From: Streptomyces sp. NBC_00376
GTDB lineage: Bacteria; Actinomycetota; Actinomycetes; Streptomycetales; Streptomycetaceae
Assembly (NCBI RefSeq): GCF_036077095.1
Contig: NZ_CP107960.1
Coordinates: 4,030,001-4,094,000 of the forward strand
Length of the DNA stretch: 64,000 nt
Direction: 5' to 3'
Part shown: positions 33,649 to 40,103 of the stretch, piece after piece
Numbering within the stretch: position 1 is the first letter of the stretch
Layout: every line of letters begins with the position of its first letter
The notes under the pieces: generated by a model
Seen by the model: the letters and a program-made list of their open reading frames with translations, nothing else
Told to the model about the DNA's origin: nothing
Database searches by the model: none
Translations under genes and position numbers: made by a program

Positions 33649-33876
33649 TCAGGGCAGGAGGAGGTCGACGAGCTGCCCCGACGCCTGATGGGCGTGCAGC
33701 CAGGCCGCGATCGGGGCCAGCCGGGCTTCCTGGGCGCCCCGGAGTCGACGGGCGTGTGCGGCGATCTCGCGGTCCGCGGTGACGGAGTGCATCAGCCGTG
33801 CCGCGTCCGGGTGGAGCTGGGCGAAGCGGAAGTACGGCGACATGTACAACTCCGGACAGCCGAACACCATCACCAT
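33649..33876 (-). pseudogene. TetR-family regulator remnant (C-terminal part)
   Basis: A 75-codon stretch resembling the effector end of a TetR repressor: LYMSPYFRFAQLHPDAARLM, ARRLRGAQEARLAPIAAWLHAH, QASGQLVDL. No DNA-binding domain lies upstream, and the reading stops abruptly where the family normally continues for another 40-50 residues. It abuts unrelated coding remnants on both sides. Confidence 0.6.
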
Positions 33877-33890
33877 CTCCCGGGCCGGTG

Positions 33891-34106
33891 TGGTGCCTGT
33901 CCGACTACCTCTACAACCAGTGCCCGTACGAGGGAAAGGTGACCTCCACGGCGAGTGGCGGAAACCGTATCAACGTGGGCACCGCCAAGCTCGTCGGCCC
34001 CGGCGTCCCCTACTGCTACCCGAGTCTCGACCCGTCGTACTTCGTCATCAACGGCAGCGGTATCAAGCACTACGTGAATTCCGCCGGCGCCGGCTACTAC
34101 TACAAA
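33891..34106 (+). pseudogene. Remnant of a secreted Cys-containing protein
   Basis: In one plus-strand frame the codons read WCLSDYLYNQCPYEGKVTST, NRINVGTAKLVGPGVPYCYP and GSGIKHYVNSAGAGYYYK. This is a plausible C-terminal part of a small secreted protein with paired cysteines, clearly coding-like in composition. There is no start, signal peptide or clean stop; the frame then runs on through low-complexity Arg/Pro DNA into the antisense of the phospholipase gene. It is probably a truncated gene joined here by a rearrangement. Confidence 0.45.
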
Positions 34107-34168
34107 CGGGCCCGAGGCCGGCGGCCGCGGAGGCCGACCAGGCCACGGCGGGGCCCGCGACGGGGCCC

Positions 34169-35062
34169 TCAGACCCCCGGATTGTGCCGGATCAGCGATT
34201 CCACCAGGCCCGACCGGGTGGCGGGGAAGTCCAGCGGGACGATCCCGAGCCCGGTCCAGCCCGCCGCCTCCGAGCCGTCCAGGAACGACTGCACCTGCGG
34301 GTTGAGCCGGTCCGCGTTCCAGCGCGGCGGCATCAGGGCGGCGGTGCTGACGTAGTTCATGTACAGCTTCCCGGGCTGCTGGGCTGCCTTGCGGAACTGG
34401 GCCTCGATCTTGGAGTACTTGGCGAACGGCTCCGCCATGTAGTCGTCCTGGATGTCGAAGAGCCCCGAGTCGGCGTACCGGACACCGGGCAGCCCGCCGT
34501 TGTCGGCCAGCAGCACGACCTTGCCGCGCGCCTGACCCAGCGAGGGCAGCGCCGGATCGATACGGAACAGCGGCCGCCAGCCCCGGTTGTCGAGGTAGTC
34601 GTCGAAGATCGCCCGGAACGTCGCGTCGCTCTCCTCCGAGTACTCCTGCTTGACCCGCATCAGCACGGTCTCGGTGGGGTGGGCCGCCAGGAAGTCCCAG
34701 CAGGCGCCCAGCACATCGCCGAACATCAGGTTCTGGTACGAGGCCCCGTGATGGATCGCGAACGAGCCGCCGGTGGCCCGGCACCGCACGTCCAGGAAAC
34801 GGATGCCGCTGTTCAGCTGCTCAGCGATCGTGGTGTTCTGGCACTCGGTCCAGGGTCCGCCGTAGCGGGCGCCGGAGTCGTGCGAGCCGGGGATCGTGAG
34901 GCGCTGCAGCCCGGTGGCGTCGGGGACGGCGCCCATCCAGTCCTGGGTACTGAGGACTTGGCGGTCGGCTGCACCTGCGGATCCCGCACCGATCAGGACG
35001 GTGGCGGTGGCGGCGAGCGCGCCGGCCAGGAAGTTCCGGCGAGTGGCGGTGTACGGGCTCAT
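34169..35062 (-). CDS. Tat-exported phosphatidylinositol-specific phospholipase C-like protein
   Basis: A 297-residue protein. The signal peptide has a twin-arginine motif (TATRRNFLAGALAATATV) and an AGA-A cleavage site near residue 31. The PI-PLC X domain shows the two catalytic histidines: His61 in TIPGSHDSGA and one of the His pair at 104-105 in FAIHHGAS. Later blocks KVVLLADNGGLPG and NYVSTAALMPP match the family. It is expected to cleave phosphatidylinositol or related lipids outside the cell after folded export. It is the only clearly intact gene in the decayed segment besides the antitoxin and IS genes. A short GGGCCC/GGGCCC hairpin lies just past the stop. Confidence 0.9.
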   Translation of the reverse strand: MSPYTATRRNFLAGALAATATVLIGAGSAGAADRQVLSTQDWMGAVPDATGLQRLTIPGSHDSGARYGGPWTECQNTTIAEQLNSGIRFLDVRCRATGGSFAIHHGASYQNLMFGDVLGACWDFLAAHPTETVLMRVKQEYSEESDATFRAIFDDYLDNRGWRPLFRIDPALPSLGQARGKVVLLADNGGLPGVRYADSGLFDIQDDYMAEPFAKYSKIEAQFRKAAQQPGKLYMNYVSTAALMPPRWNADRLNPQVQSFLDGSEAAGWTGLGIVPLDFPATRSGLVESLIRHNPGV

Positions 35063-35224
35063 GCGGGAAGTGCCTCCGTCTGCCGTGGGGGGTCAACCCA
35101 GGGATTATGGCGGGTGCACGTCACGACGGGAACAGGTCCGACGGCCGTCCCGGGACCGGCAGGTCCATAGGGCTACAGGGGTGGCAGCGATCACCATGCC
35201 CCTTCCAGCAGTACCAGGAAGTTC

Positions 35225-35258
35225 GAACGTGACGGTTGGCCCCTGATGTGTCACGTTC
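35225..35258. promoter_or_regulatory. Inverted repeat GAACGTGAC / GTCACGTTC
   Basis: Perfect 9-bp arms (35225-35233 and 35250-35258) with a 16-bp spacer, followed by TTTTG. It lies between the divergent phospholipase gene and the broken host gene. It could be an operator for either, or a terminator because of the T-run. Confidence 0.45.
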
Positions 35259-35270
35259 TTTTGCAGGGGG

Positions 35271-35570
35271 GTGTCAGCGGACGACGTGTGCGATCCGGCA
35301 CCGTGGGCTCGGGCGAGGGTCGAGCCGGACGGCGCTGCTCGCGCTCGGCGGGCCGGAGGTGCCCTGGCTGGTGCGGGACGGCTCGGCGGAGGACGCCGAC
35401 CTGGTGGCGGAGTGGCGGAGTGGCGGATCCTGGAACCCGCGTGGCGGACCTTCTTCCTGCGCACGCAGGTGCGTGAACTCCTCCAGGTCCGCCTGCGGTT
35501 GGCCCCCGACAGGCACGAGGTCCGCGCCGTGGACCGGATGTGGCAGGTCACCTGGGCGGGAGACACCCCC
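35271..35570 (+). pseudogene. Host gene interrupted by the IS pair, 5' part
   Basis: The coding pieces are in different frames. TALLALGGPEVPWLVRDG to DLVAEW is in one frame; after an 8-bp tandem duplication (35411-35426) the sequence continues in the next frame as RILEPAWRTFFLRTQVREL, then EVRAVDRMWQVTWAGDTP up to the IS boundary. Removing one 8-bp copy restores DLVAEWRILEPAWR. The earliest start seen is GTG 35271, but the first 20 codons are in yet another frame relation, so the true N-terminus is unclear. The 3' half is at 39545-39736. The protein family is unnamed to me; it looks like a soluble single-domain actinobacterial protein. Confidence 0.65.
35411..35426 (+). repeat. 8-bp tandem duplication causing a frameshift
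   Basis: AGTGGCGG occurs twice head to tail inside the interrupted gene. With one copy removed the frame joins DLVAEW to RILEPAW; with both copies the reading shifts by two bases. Confidence 0.7.
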
Positions 35571-35829
35571 GTTATCTTTTTCGCGGTCCTGCAAGAGGGC
35601 CGCTGGCCTCCGGGCCCGGCATGACTGTGTCCCCCTGTCGACGGGATGACCTGGGGGGTGGTGTCACCGAGTCCGGGGGTGTTCGTCGGAGACGCTGATC
35701 AGAGGTCCGGCCACCGCCCGGTCCGGCGCAACGCCGGACGGTTCGCGGGCGGCAGGTCTGCATAACGTGGATGCGCGAGCACGACACCCGAGCCGAGGCC
35801 GGCACCGCCAACACCCCCGAAAGGGCACG
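35571..35829 (+). ncRNA. Candidate bridge RNA region of the IS110-family element, copy 1
   Basis: This is the 5' non-coding end, where IS110-type elements encode the bridge RNA that pairs with target and donor DNA. It contains two G-rich tracts: GGGGGGTG (35653-35660), complementary to CACCCCCC at the element's own right end, and GGGGGTGT (35675-35682), complementary to ACACCCCC of the left target flank. A nested hairpin follows: CCGCCCG (35714-35720) with CGGGCGG (35746-35752), enclosing GTCCGGCG/CGCCGGAC with a 3-nt loop. The RNA itself and its ends are inferred, and C-run complementarity is of low complexity, so this is a hypothesis. Confidence 0.45.
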
Positions 35830-37041
35830 ATGTTCGAGATCGAAGACGTGGGTGTGTTCCTCGGCCTGGACGTCGGAAAGTCCGCTCACCACGGCCACGG
35901 GCTGACCCCAGCCGGGAAGAAGGTCTTCGACAAGCCGCTGCCCAACAGCGAGCCGAAGCTGCGGGCCGTGTTCGAGAAGCTGACCGCGAAGTTCGGCACC
36001 GTCCTGGTCATCGTGGACCAGCCCGCCTCCATCGGCGCCCTGCCGTTGACCGTCGCCCGCGACGCCGGCTGCCGCGTCGCCTACCTGCCCGGCCTGGCCA
36101 TGCGCCGGATCGCCGACCTCTACCCCGGCGAGGCCAAGACCGACGCGAAGGACGCGGCCGTGATCGCGGACGCCGCACGGACGATGCCGCACACCCTGCG
36201 CTCGCTGGAACTCACCGACGAGATCACCGCAGAGCTGACCGTGCTGACCGGCTTCGACCAGGACCTCGCCGCCGAGGCCACCCGCACCTCCAACCGGATA
36301 CGCGGCCTGCTCACCCAGTTCCACCCCAGCCTGGAACGCGTCCTCGGCCCCCGCCTCGACCACCAGGCCGTGACCTGGCTGCTGGAACGCTACGGATCCC
36401 CGGCCGCCCTGCGCAAAGCCGGACGCCGCAGACTCGTGGAGCTGATCCGCCCGAAGGCCCCGCGCATGGCCACCCGGCTGATCGACGAGGTCTTCGACGC
36501 CCTGGACGAGCAGACCGTCGTCGTCCCCGGGACCGGCACCCTGGACATCGTGATCCCTTCCCTGGCCGGCCAGCTCACCGCCGTCCACACCCAGCGCCGG
36601 GCGATGGAAGCCCAGATCAACAGCCTGCTGGAGGCCCACCCTCTTTCCAAGGTCCTGACGTCGATGCCCGGCGTCGGTGTCAGGACCGCCGCAGTCCTGC
36701 TGGTCACCGTCGGCGACGGCACCAGCTTCCCGAGCGCCGCCCACCTGGCCTCCTACGCCGGACTCGCCCCGACCACGAAGTCGTCGGGCACCTCGATCCA
36801 CGGCGAACACGCGCCCCGAGGCGGCAACCGCCAGCTCAAACGCGCCATGTTCCTCTCCGCCTTCGCCTGCATGAACGCCGACCCCGCCTCCCGCACCTAC
36901 TACGACAAGCAACGCGCCCGCGGCAAAACCCACACCCAGGCCCTCCTCCGCCTCGCCCGCCAACGCATCAGCGTTCTGTTCGCCATGCTCCGCGACGGCA
37001 CCTTCTACGAGTCACGAGTCCCCGAAACAGCTACCGCATGA
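35830..37041 (+). CDS. IS110-family transposase/recombinase, copy 1
   Basis: A 403-residue recombinase. The N-terminal RuvC-like domain has Asp14 (FLGLDVGKSAH), Asp63 (VIVDQPASIG) and the pair Asp105/Asp108 (KTDAKDAAVIADAAR), the DEDD set with Asp in second place. The C-terminal Transposase_20 region starts at VLTSMPGVGVRTAAVLL and includes LASYAGLAPTTKSSGTSI and RGGNRQLKRAMF, where the Ser region is thought to supply the nucleophile. The ATG 35830 is preferred since GAAAGGG lies 5 bp before it and MFEIEDVGVFLGLD is the family start; a GTG at 35767 is in frame. It shows no sign of damage. Confidence 0.93.
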   Translation: MFEIEDVGVFLGLDVGKSAHHGHGLTPAGKKVFDKPLPNSEPKLRAVFEKLTAKFGTVLVIVDQPASIGALPLTVARDAGCRVAYLPGLAMRRIADLYPGEAKTDAKDAAVIADAARTMPHTLRSLELTDEITAELTVLTGFDQDLAAEATRTSNRIRGLLTQFHPSLERVLGPRLDHQAVTWLLERYGSPAALRKAGRRRLVELIRPKAPRMATRLIDEVFDALDEQTVVVPGTGTLDIVIPSLAGQLTAVHTQRRAMEAQINSLLEAHPLSKVLTSMPGVGVRTAAVLLVTVGDGTSFPSAAHLASYAGLAPTTKSSGTSIHGEHAPRGGNRQLKRAMFLSAFACMNADPASRTYYDKQRARGKTHTQALLRLARQRISVLFAMLRDGTFYESRVPETATA

Positions 37042-37076
37042 CCGGCCTCGGACTTGCGTAGCTGAACCAAACGGCC

Positions 37077-37412
37077 TCACAGGCAGTCGCATCCTGTGGA
37101 GTAGAGCAGCAGGAAGAGGGCCGTCATGGCGGTCACGGTGAACCCGACAGCGGTCAGGGCGGCGAGGCCCCGACGGCGCCCCTTCGCGGGGGTGCGGAAG
37201 GTCTGCCAGGCGCCGTGGGCGAGGAGGAGACTGAGCAGCCCAGCCCCCGCGATGGTGAAGCGCGGGCTGAGGGACCAGCTCAGGTAGGCGATCAGAGCCA
37301 GGCAGCCGAGCAGGGCACAGGCGAGCAGGCTGAGGATCACCTCGGCGACGGCTTCTCCCACCGTCTCGACCAGGAACTCGCCGACGCCTTTCGCTGCCCT
37401 GCGGACCCCCAT
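37077..37412 (-). CDS. Passenger gene in the IS: 111-residue membrane protein, copy 1
   Basis: It runs towards the transposase gene, 35 bp between stops. GGAGGAG lies just upstream of the ATG at 37412, so translation is well supported. The protein has an amphipathic start (MGVRRAAKGVGEFLVETVGE), then about three transmembrane helices (ILSLLACALLGCLALIAYL, FTIAGAGLLSLLLAHGAW, ALTAVGFTVTAMTALFLLL), and ends STGCDCL. It has no known motif. It lies inside the repeated unit and is not part of the host gene that flanks the pair. Passenger genes are uncommon in IS110 elements. Function unknown. Confidence 0.75.
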   Translation of the reverse strand: MGVRRAAKGVGEFLVETVGEAVAEVILSLLACALLGCLALIAYLSWSLSPRFTIAGAGLLSLLLAHGAWQTFRTPAKGRRRGLAALTAVGFTVTAMTALFLLLYSTGCDCL

Positions 37413-37557
37413 GACGCTCCTCCCCCTTGCGTCGATGGCCCCGAGCGGGGCCTGGTATGGAGGACCCCCGCCGAGCCGGAATGGTTGCCGGGGTGCTCAA
37501 GAGTCGCCGACTGCGGCACACGGTCACACCTTGACGAAGGACATAGAGGCACCCCCC

Positions 37558-37816
37558 GTTATCTTTTTCGCGGTCCTGCAAGAGGGCCGCTGGCCTCCGG
37601 GCCCGGCATGACTGTGTCCCCCTGTCGACGGGATGACCTGGGGGGTGGTGTCACCGAGTCCGGGGGTGTTCGTCGGAGACGCTGATCAGAGGTCCGGCCA
37701 CCGCCCGGTCCGGCGCAACGCCGGACGGTTCGCGGGCGGCAGGTCTGCATAACGTGGATGCGCGAGCACGACACCCGAGCCGAGGCCGGCACCGCCAACA
37801 CCCCCGAAAGGGCACG
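37558..37816 (+). ncRNA. Candidate bridge RNA region, copy 2
   Basis: It has the same sequence and G-rich tracts as in copy 1, shifted by 1,987 bp. Only this copy lies directly downstream of an element right end, so a promoter spanning the RE-LE junction could drive it. TTGACG (37531-37536) lies upstream of TTATCT (37559-37564), but the 22-bp gap is longer than a standard spacer. Confidence 0.42.
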
Positions 37817-39028
37817 ATGTTCGAGATCGAAGACGTGGGTGTGTTCCTCGGCCTGGACGTCGGAAAGTCCGCTCACCACGGCCACGGGCTGACCCCAGCC
37901 GGGAAGAAGGTCTTCGACAAGCCGCTGCCCAACAGCGAGCCGAAGCTGCGGGCCGTGTTCGAGAAGCTGACCGCGAAGTTCGGCACCGTCCTGGTCATCG
38001 TGGACCAGCCCGCCTCCATCGGCGCCCTGCCGTTGACCGTCGCCCGCGACGCCGGCTGCCGCGTCGCCTACCTGCCCGGCCTGGCCATGCGCCGGATCGC
38101 CGACCTCTACCCCGGCGAGGCCAAGACCGACGCGAAGGACGCGGCCGTGATCGCGGACGCCGCACGGACGATGCCGCACACCCTGCGCTCGCTGGAACTC
38201 ACCGACGAGATCACCGCAGAGCTGACCGTGCTGACCGGCTTCGACCAGGACCTCGCCGCCGAGGCCACCCGCACCTCCAACCGGATACGCGGCCTGCTCA
38301 CCCAGTTCCACCCCAGCCTGGAACGCGTCCTCGGCCCCCGCCTCGACCACCAGGCCGTGACCTGGCTGCTGGAACGCTACGGATCCCCGGCCGCCCTGCG
38401 CAAAGCCGGACGCCGCAGACTCGTGGAGCTGATCCGCCCGAAGGCCCCGCGCATGGCCACCCGGCTGATCGACGAGGTCTTCGACGCCCTGGACGAGCAG
38501 ACCGTCGTCGTCCCCGGGACCGGCACCCTGGACATCGTGATCCCTTCCCTGGCCGGCCAGCTCACCGCCGTCCACACCCAGCGCCGGGCGATGGAAGCCC
38601 AGATCAACAGCCTGCTGGAGGCCCACCCTCTTTCCAAGGTCCTGACGTCGATGCCCGGCGTCGGTGTCAGGACCGCCGCAGTCCTGCTGGTCACCGTCGG
38701 CGACGGCACCAGCTTCCCGAGCGCCGCCCACCTGGCCTCCTACGCCGGACTCGCCCCGACCACGAAGTCGTCGGGCACCTCGATCCACGGCGAACACGCG
38801 CCCCGAGGCGGCAACCGCCAGCTCAAACGCGCCATGTTCCTCTCCGCCTTCGCCTGCATGAACGCCGACCCCGCCTCCCGCACCTACTACGACAAGCAAC
38901 GCGCCCGCGGCAAAACCCACACCCAGGCCCTCCTCCGCCTCGCCCGCCAACGCATCAGCGTTCTGTTCGCCATGCTCCGCGACGGCACCTTCTACGAGTC
39001 ACGAGTCCCCGAAACAGCTACCGCATGA
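37817..39028 (+). CDS. IS110-family transposase/recombinase, copy 2
   Basis: The translated protein is identical to the copy 1 recombinase (403 residues), with the same Asp14, Asp63, Asp105 and Asp108 and the same RBS before the ATG. Because it follows the tandem junction it may be the better expressed of the two copies; this is an inference from junction-promoter behaviour known in circularised IS110-type elements. No difference from copy 1 was seen. Confidence 0.93.
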   Translation: MFEIEDVGVFLGLDVGKSAHHGHGLTPAGKKVFDKPLPNSEPKLRAVFEKLTAKFGTVLVIVDQPASIGALPLTVARDAGCRVAYLPGLAMRRIADLYPGEAKTDAKDAAVIADAARTMPHTLRSLELTDEITAELTVLTGFDQDLAAEATRTSNRIRGLLTQFHPSLERVLGPRLDHQAVTWLLERYGSPAALRKAGRRRLVELIRPKAPRMATRLIDEVFDALDEQTVVVPGTGTLDIVIPSLAGQLTAVHTQRRAMEAQINSLLEAHPLSKVLTSMPGVGVRTAAVLLVTVGDGTSFPSAAHLASYAGLAPTTKSSGTSIHGEHAPRGGNRQLKRAMFLSAFACMNADPASRTYYDKQRARGKTHTQALLRLARQRISVLFAMLRDGTFYESRVPETATA

Positions 39029-39063
39029 CCGGCCTCGGACTTGCGTAGCTGAACCAAACGGCC

Positions 39064-39399
39064 TCACAGGCAGTCGCATCCTGTGGAGTAGAGCAGCAGG
39101 AAGAGGGCCGTCATGGCGGTCACGGTGAACCCGACAGCGGTCAGGGCGGCGAGGCCCCGACGGCGCCCCTTCGCGGGGGTGCGGAAGGTCTGCCAGGCGC
39201 CGTGGGCGAGGAGGAGACTGAGCAGCCCAGCCCCCGCGATGGTGAAGCGCGGGCTGAGGGACCAGCTCAGGTAGGCGATCAGAGCCAGGCAGCCGAGCAG
39301 GGCACAGGCGAGCAGGCTGAGGATCACCTCGGCGACGGCTTCTCCCACCGTCTCGACCAGGAACTCGCCGACGCCTTTCGCTGCCCTGCGGACCCCCAT
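39064..39399 (-). CDS. Passenger gene in the IS: 111-residue membrane protein, copy 2
   Basis: Identical protein and RBS to copy 1. Its start lies 145 bp inside the right end of the element. That 145 bp contains a GGCCCC/GGGGCC hairpin and no other ORF that looks real. Its promoter must lie within this end, so it should be carried with every transposition. It begins MGVRRAAKGV and ends STGCDCL; three membrane helices; no known family. Confidence 0.75.
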   Translation of the reverse strand: MGVRRAAKGVGEFLVETVGEAVAEVILSLLACALLGCLALIAYLSWSLSPRFTIAGAGLLSLLLAHGAWQTFRTPAKGRRRGLAALTAVGFTVTAMTALFLLLYSTGCDCL

Positions 39400-39544
39400 G
39401 ACGCTCCTCCCCCTTGCGTCGATGGCCCCGAGCGGGGCCTGGTATGGAGGACCCCCGCCGAGCCGGAATGGTTGCCGGGGTGCTCAAGAGTCGCCGACTG
39501 CGGCACACGGTCACACCTTGACGAAGGACATAGAGGCACCCCCC

Positions 39545-39736
39545 CGCCTGGCGCTCTCCGCCGAGGCGGCGCGCGGCCAGGTGAGCGTGAGCACGAAGAG
39601 CTGGATGCTCGGGCGCGGGGAGGACGGCCCGACGCAGACGTTCGGCGTCGACACCTCGGACCTGAAGGACCCGGTGCGCGACGCGATGCTCACAGCGGGC
39701 TGGACGTGGCGCGGGGTGACGTTCAGGAAGCCCTGA
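39545..39736 (+). pseudogene. Host gene interrupted by the IS pair, 3' part
   Basis: It resumes the frame lost at 35570: joining the halves through CCCCCC gives WAGDTP then RLALSAEAARGQVSVSTKSW, continuing to DTSDLKDPVRDAMLTAGWTW and ending RGVTFRKP at the TGA 39734-39736. The smooth join shows that everything between is insertion. It has no start of its own. The WTWRGVxF ending is a regular protein terminus, so the 3' end is complete. Confidence 0.7.
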
Positions 39737-39760
39737 CGGCCTGCCGCCGCCGGGGCCGTC

Positions 39761-39838
39761 CAACGCAGAGGGCCAGGACTGGCCGGTCCTGGCCGCACGG
39801 GCGCGGACCCGGCGCTTGAAGTTCCTGTTGGTCGTCAT
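39761..39838 (-). pseudogene. N-terminal remnant of a conserved small gene
   Basis: On the minus strand ATG 39838 opens MTTNRNFKRRVRARAARTGQ, then SWPSAL, a start typical of a streptomycete family (NFKRRVRARAxKTGxSYxxAL), but after about 26 codons the frame runs into the antisense of the interrupted gene. It is therefore a truncated copy. The 214 bp between this and the hairpin at 40053 hold nothing I can call. Confidence 0.45.
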
Positions 39839-40052
39839 CGTCCGGCCTTTCGCGCCCCGAACGGGAGCCCCCCAGCGACCACGCCCGAGACGGTCAGGAC
39901 CTCGACGACGGCCTGAGACACAAGTCCCTTTGCCTCCGTGGGAGACCGTGCTGGGGACGGTCGGGGGAGGTGGGGCGTAGGCCACGCCGTGGCCATCGCG
40001 CCGCCGCGGTCCGGTGGCCGTCAATCCGCACGGGGACCGGCAGAACGCGGAA

Positions 40053-40080
40053 GGGCGGTGGGCCCGCCGGCCCACCGCCC
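40053..40080. terminator. Hairpin terminator of the 5'-nucleotidase gene
   Basis: GGGCGGTGGGCC (40053-40064) pairs perfectly with GGCCCACCGCCC (40069-40080) around CGCC, 24 bp past the stop of the minus-strand gene at 40104. Confidence 0.75.
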
Positions 40081-40103
40081 CGCTCACCCGCGTACGGGAG
40101 TCG

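Larger units (their letters stand above)
35571..37557 (+). mobile_element. IS110-family element, copy 1 (1,987 bp)
   Basis: The unit begins GTTATCTTTTTCGCGG and ends GACATAGAGGCACCCCCC, where the identical unit starts again. It holds about 260 bp of structured non-coding DNA, an IS110-type transposase gene, and a convergent membrane-protein gene. There are no terminal inverted repeats and no target duplication, as is usual for IS110. The left host flank is GGGAGACACCCCC. Counting C residues (5 at the left edge, 6 at the internal junction, 7 at the right edge) fits insertion after the fifth C of an original CCCCCC target by an element ending in CCCCCC. Confidence 0.85.
37558..39544 (+). mobile_element. 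IS110-family element, copy 2 (exact tandem repeat)
   Basis: All parts of copy 1 recur at an offset of exactly 1,987 bp and the translated genes are identical, so the duplication is recent or maintained. The head-to-tail junction at 37552-37558 reads GGCACCCCCCGTTATC, the same joint a circular transposition intermediate would have. The right edge reads GGCACCCCCCC then GCCTGGCGCT of the host gene. Confidence 0.85.

Noticed and set aside
36120..36314. Prophage or integrative conjugative element around the IS pair
   Set aside because: No integrase, replication, portal or transfer genes and no att-like repeats; the segment is explained by IS insertion and gene decay.
35572..36963. 463-codon frame antisense to the IS transposase (and its copy at 37559-38950)
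   Set aside because: A mirror of the recombinase reading frame; no RBS and no similarity pattern. Its duplication merely reflects the duplicated element.
37215..37685. 156-codon plus-strand ORF across the IS junction
   Set aside because: Antisense to the membrane protein gene and continuing into non-coding left end; no RBS.
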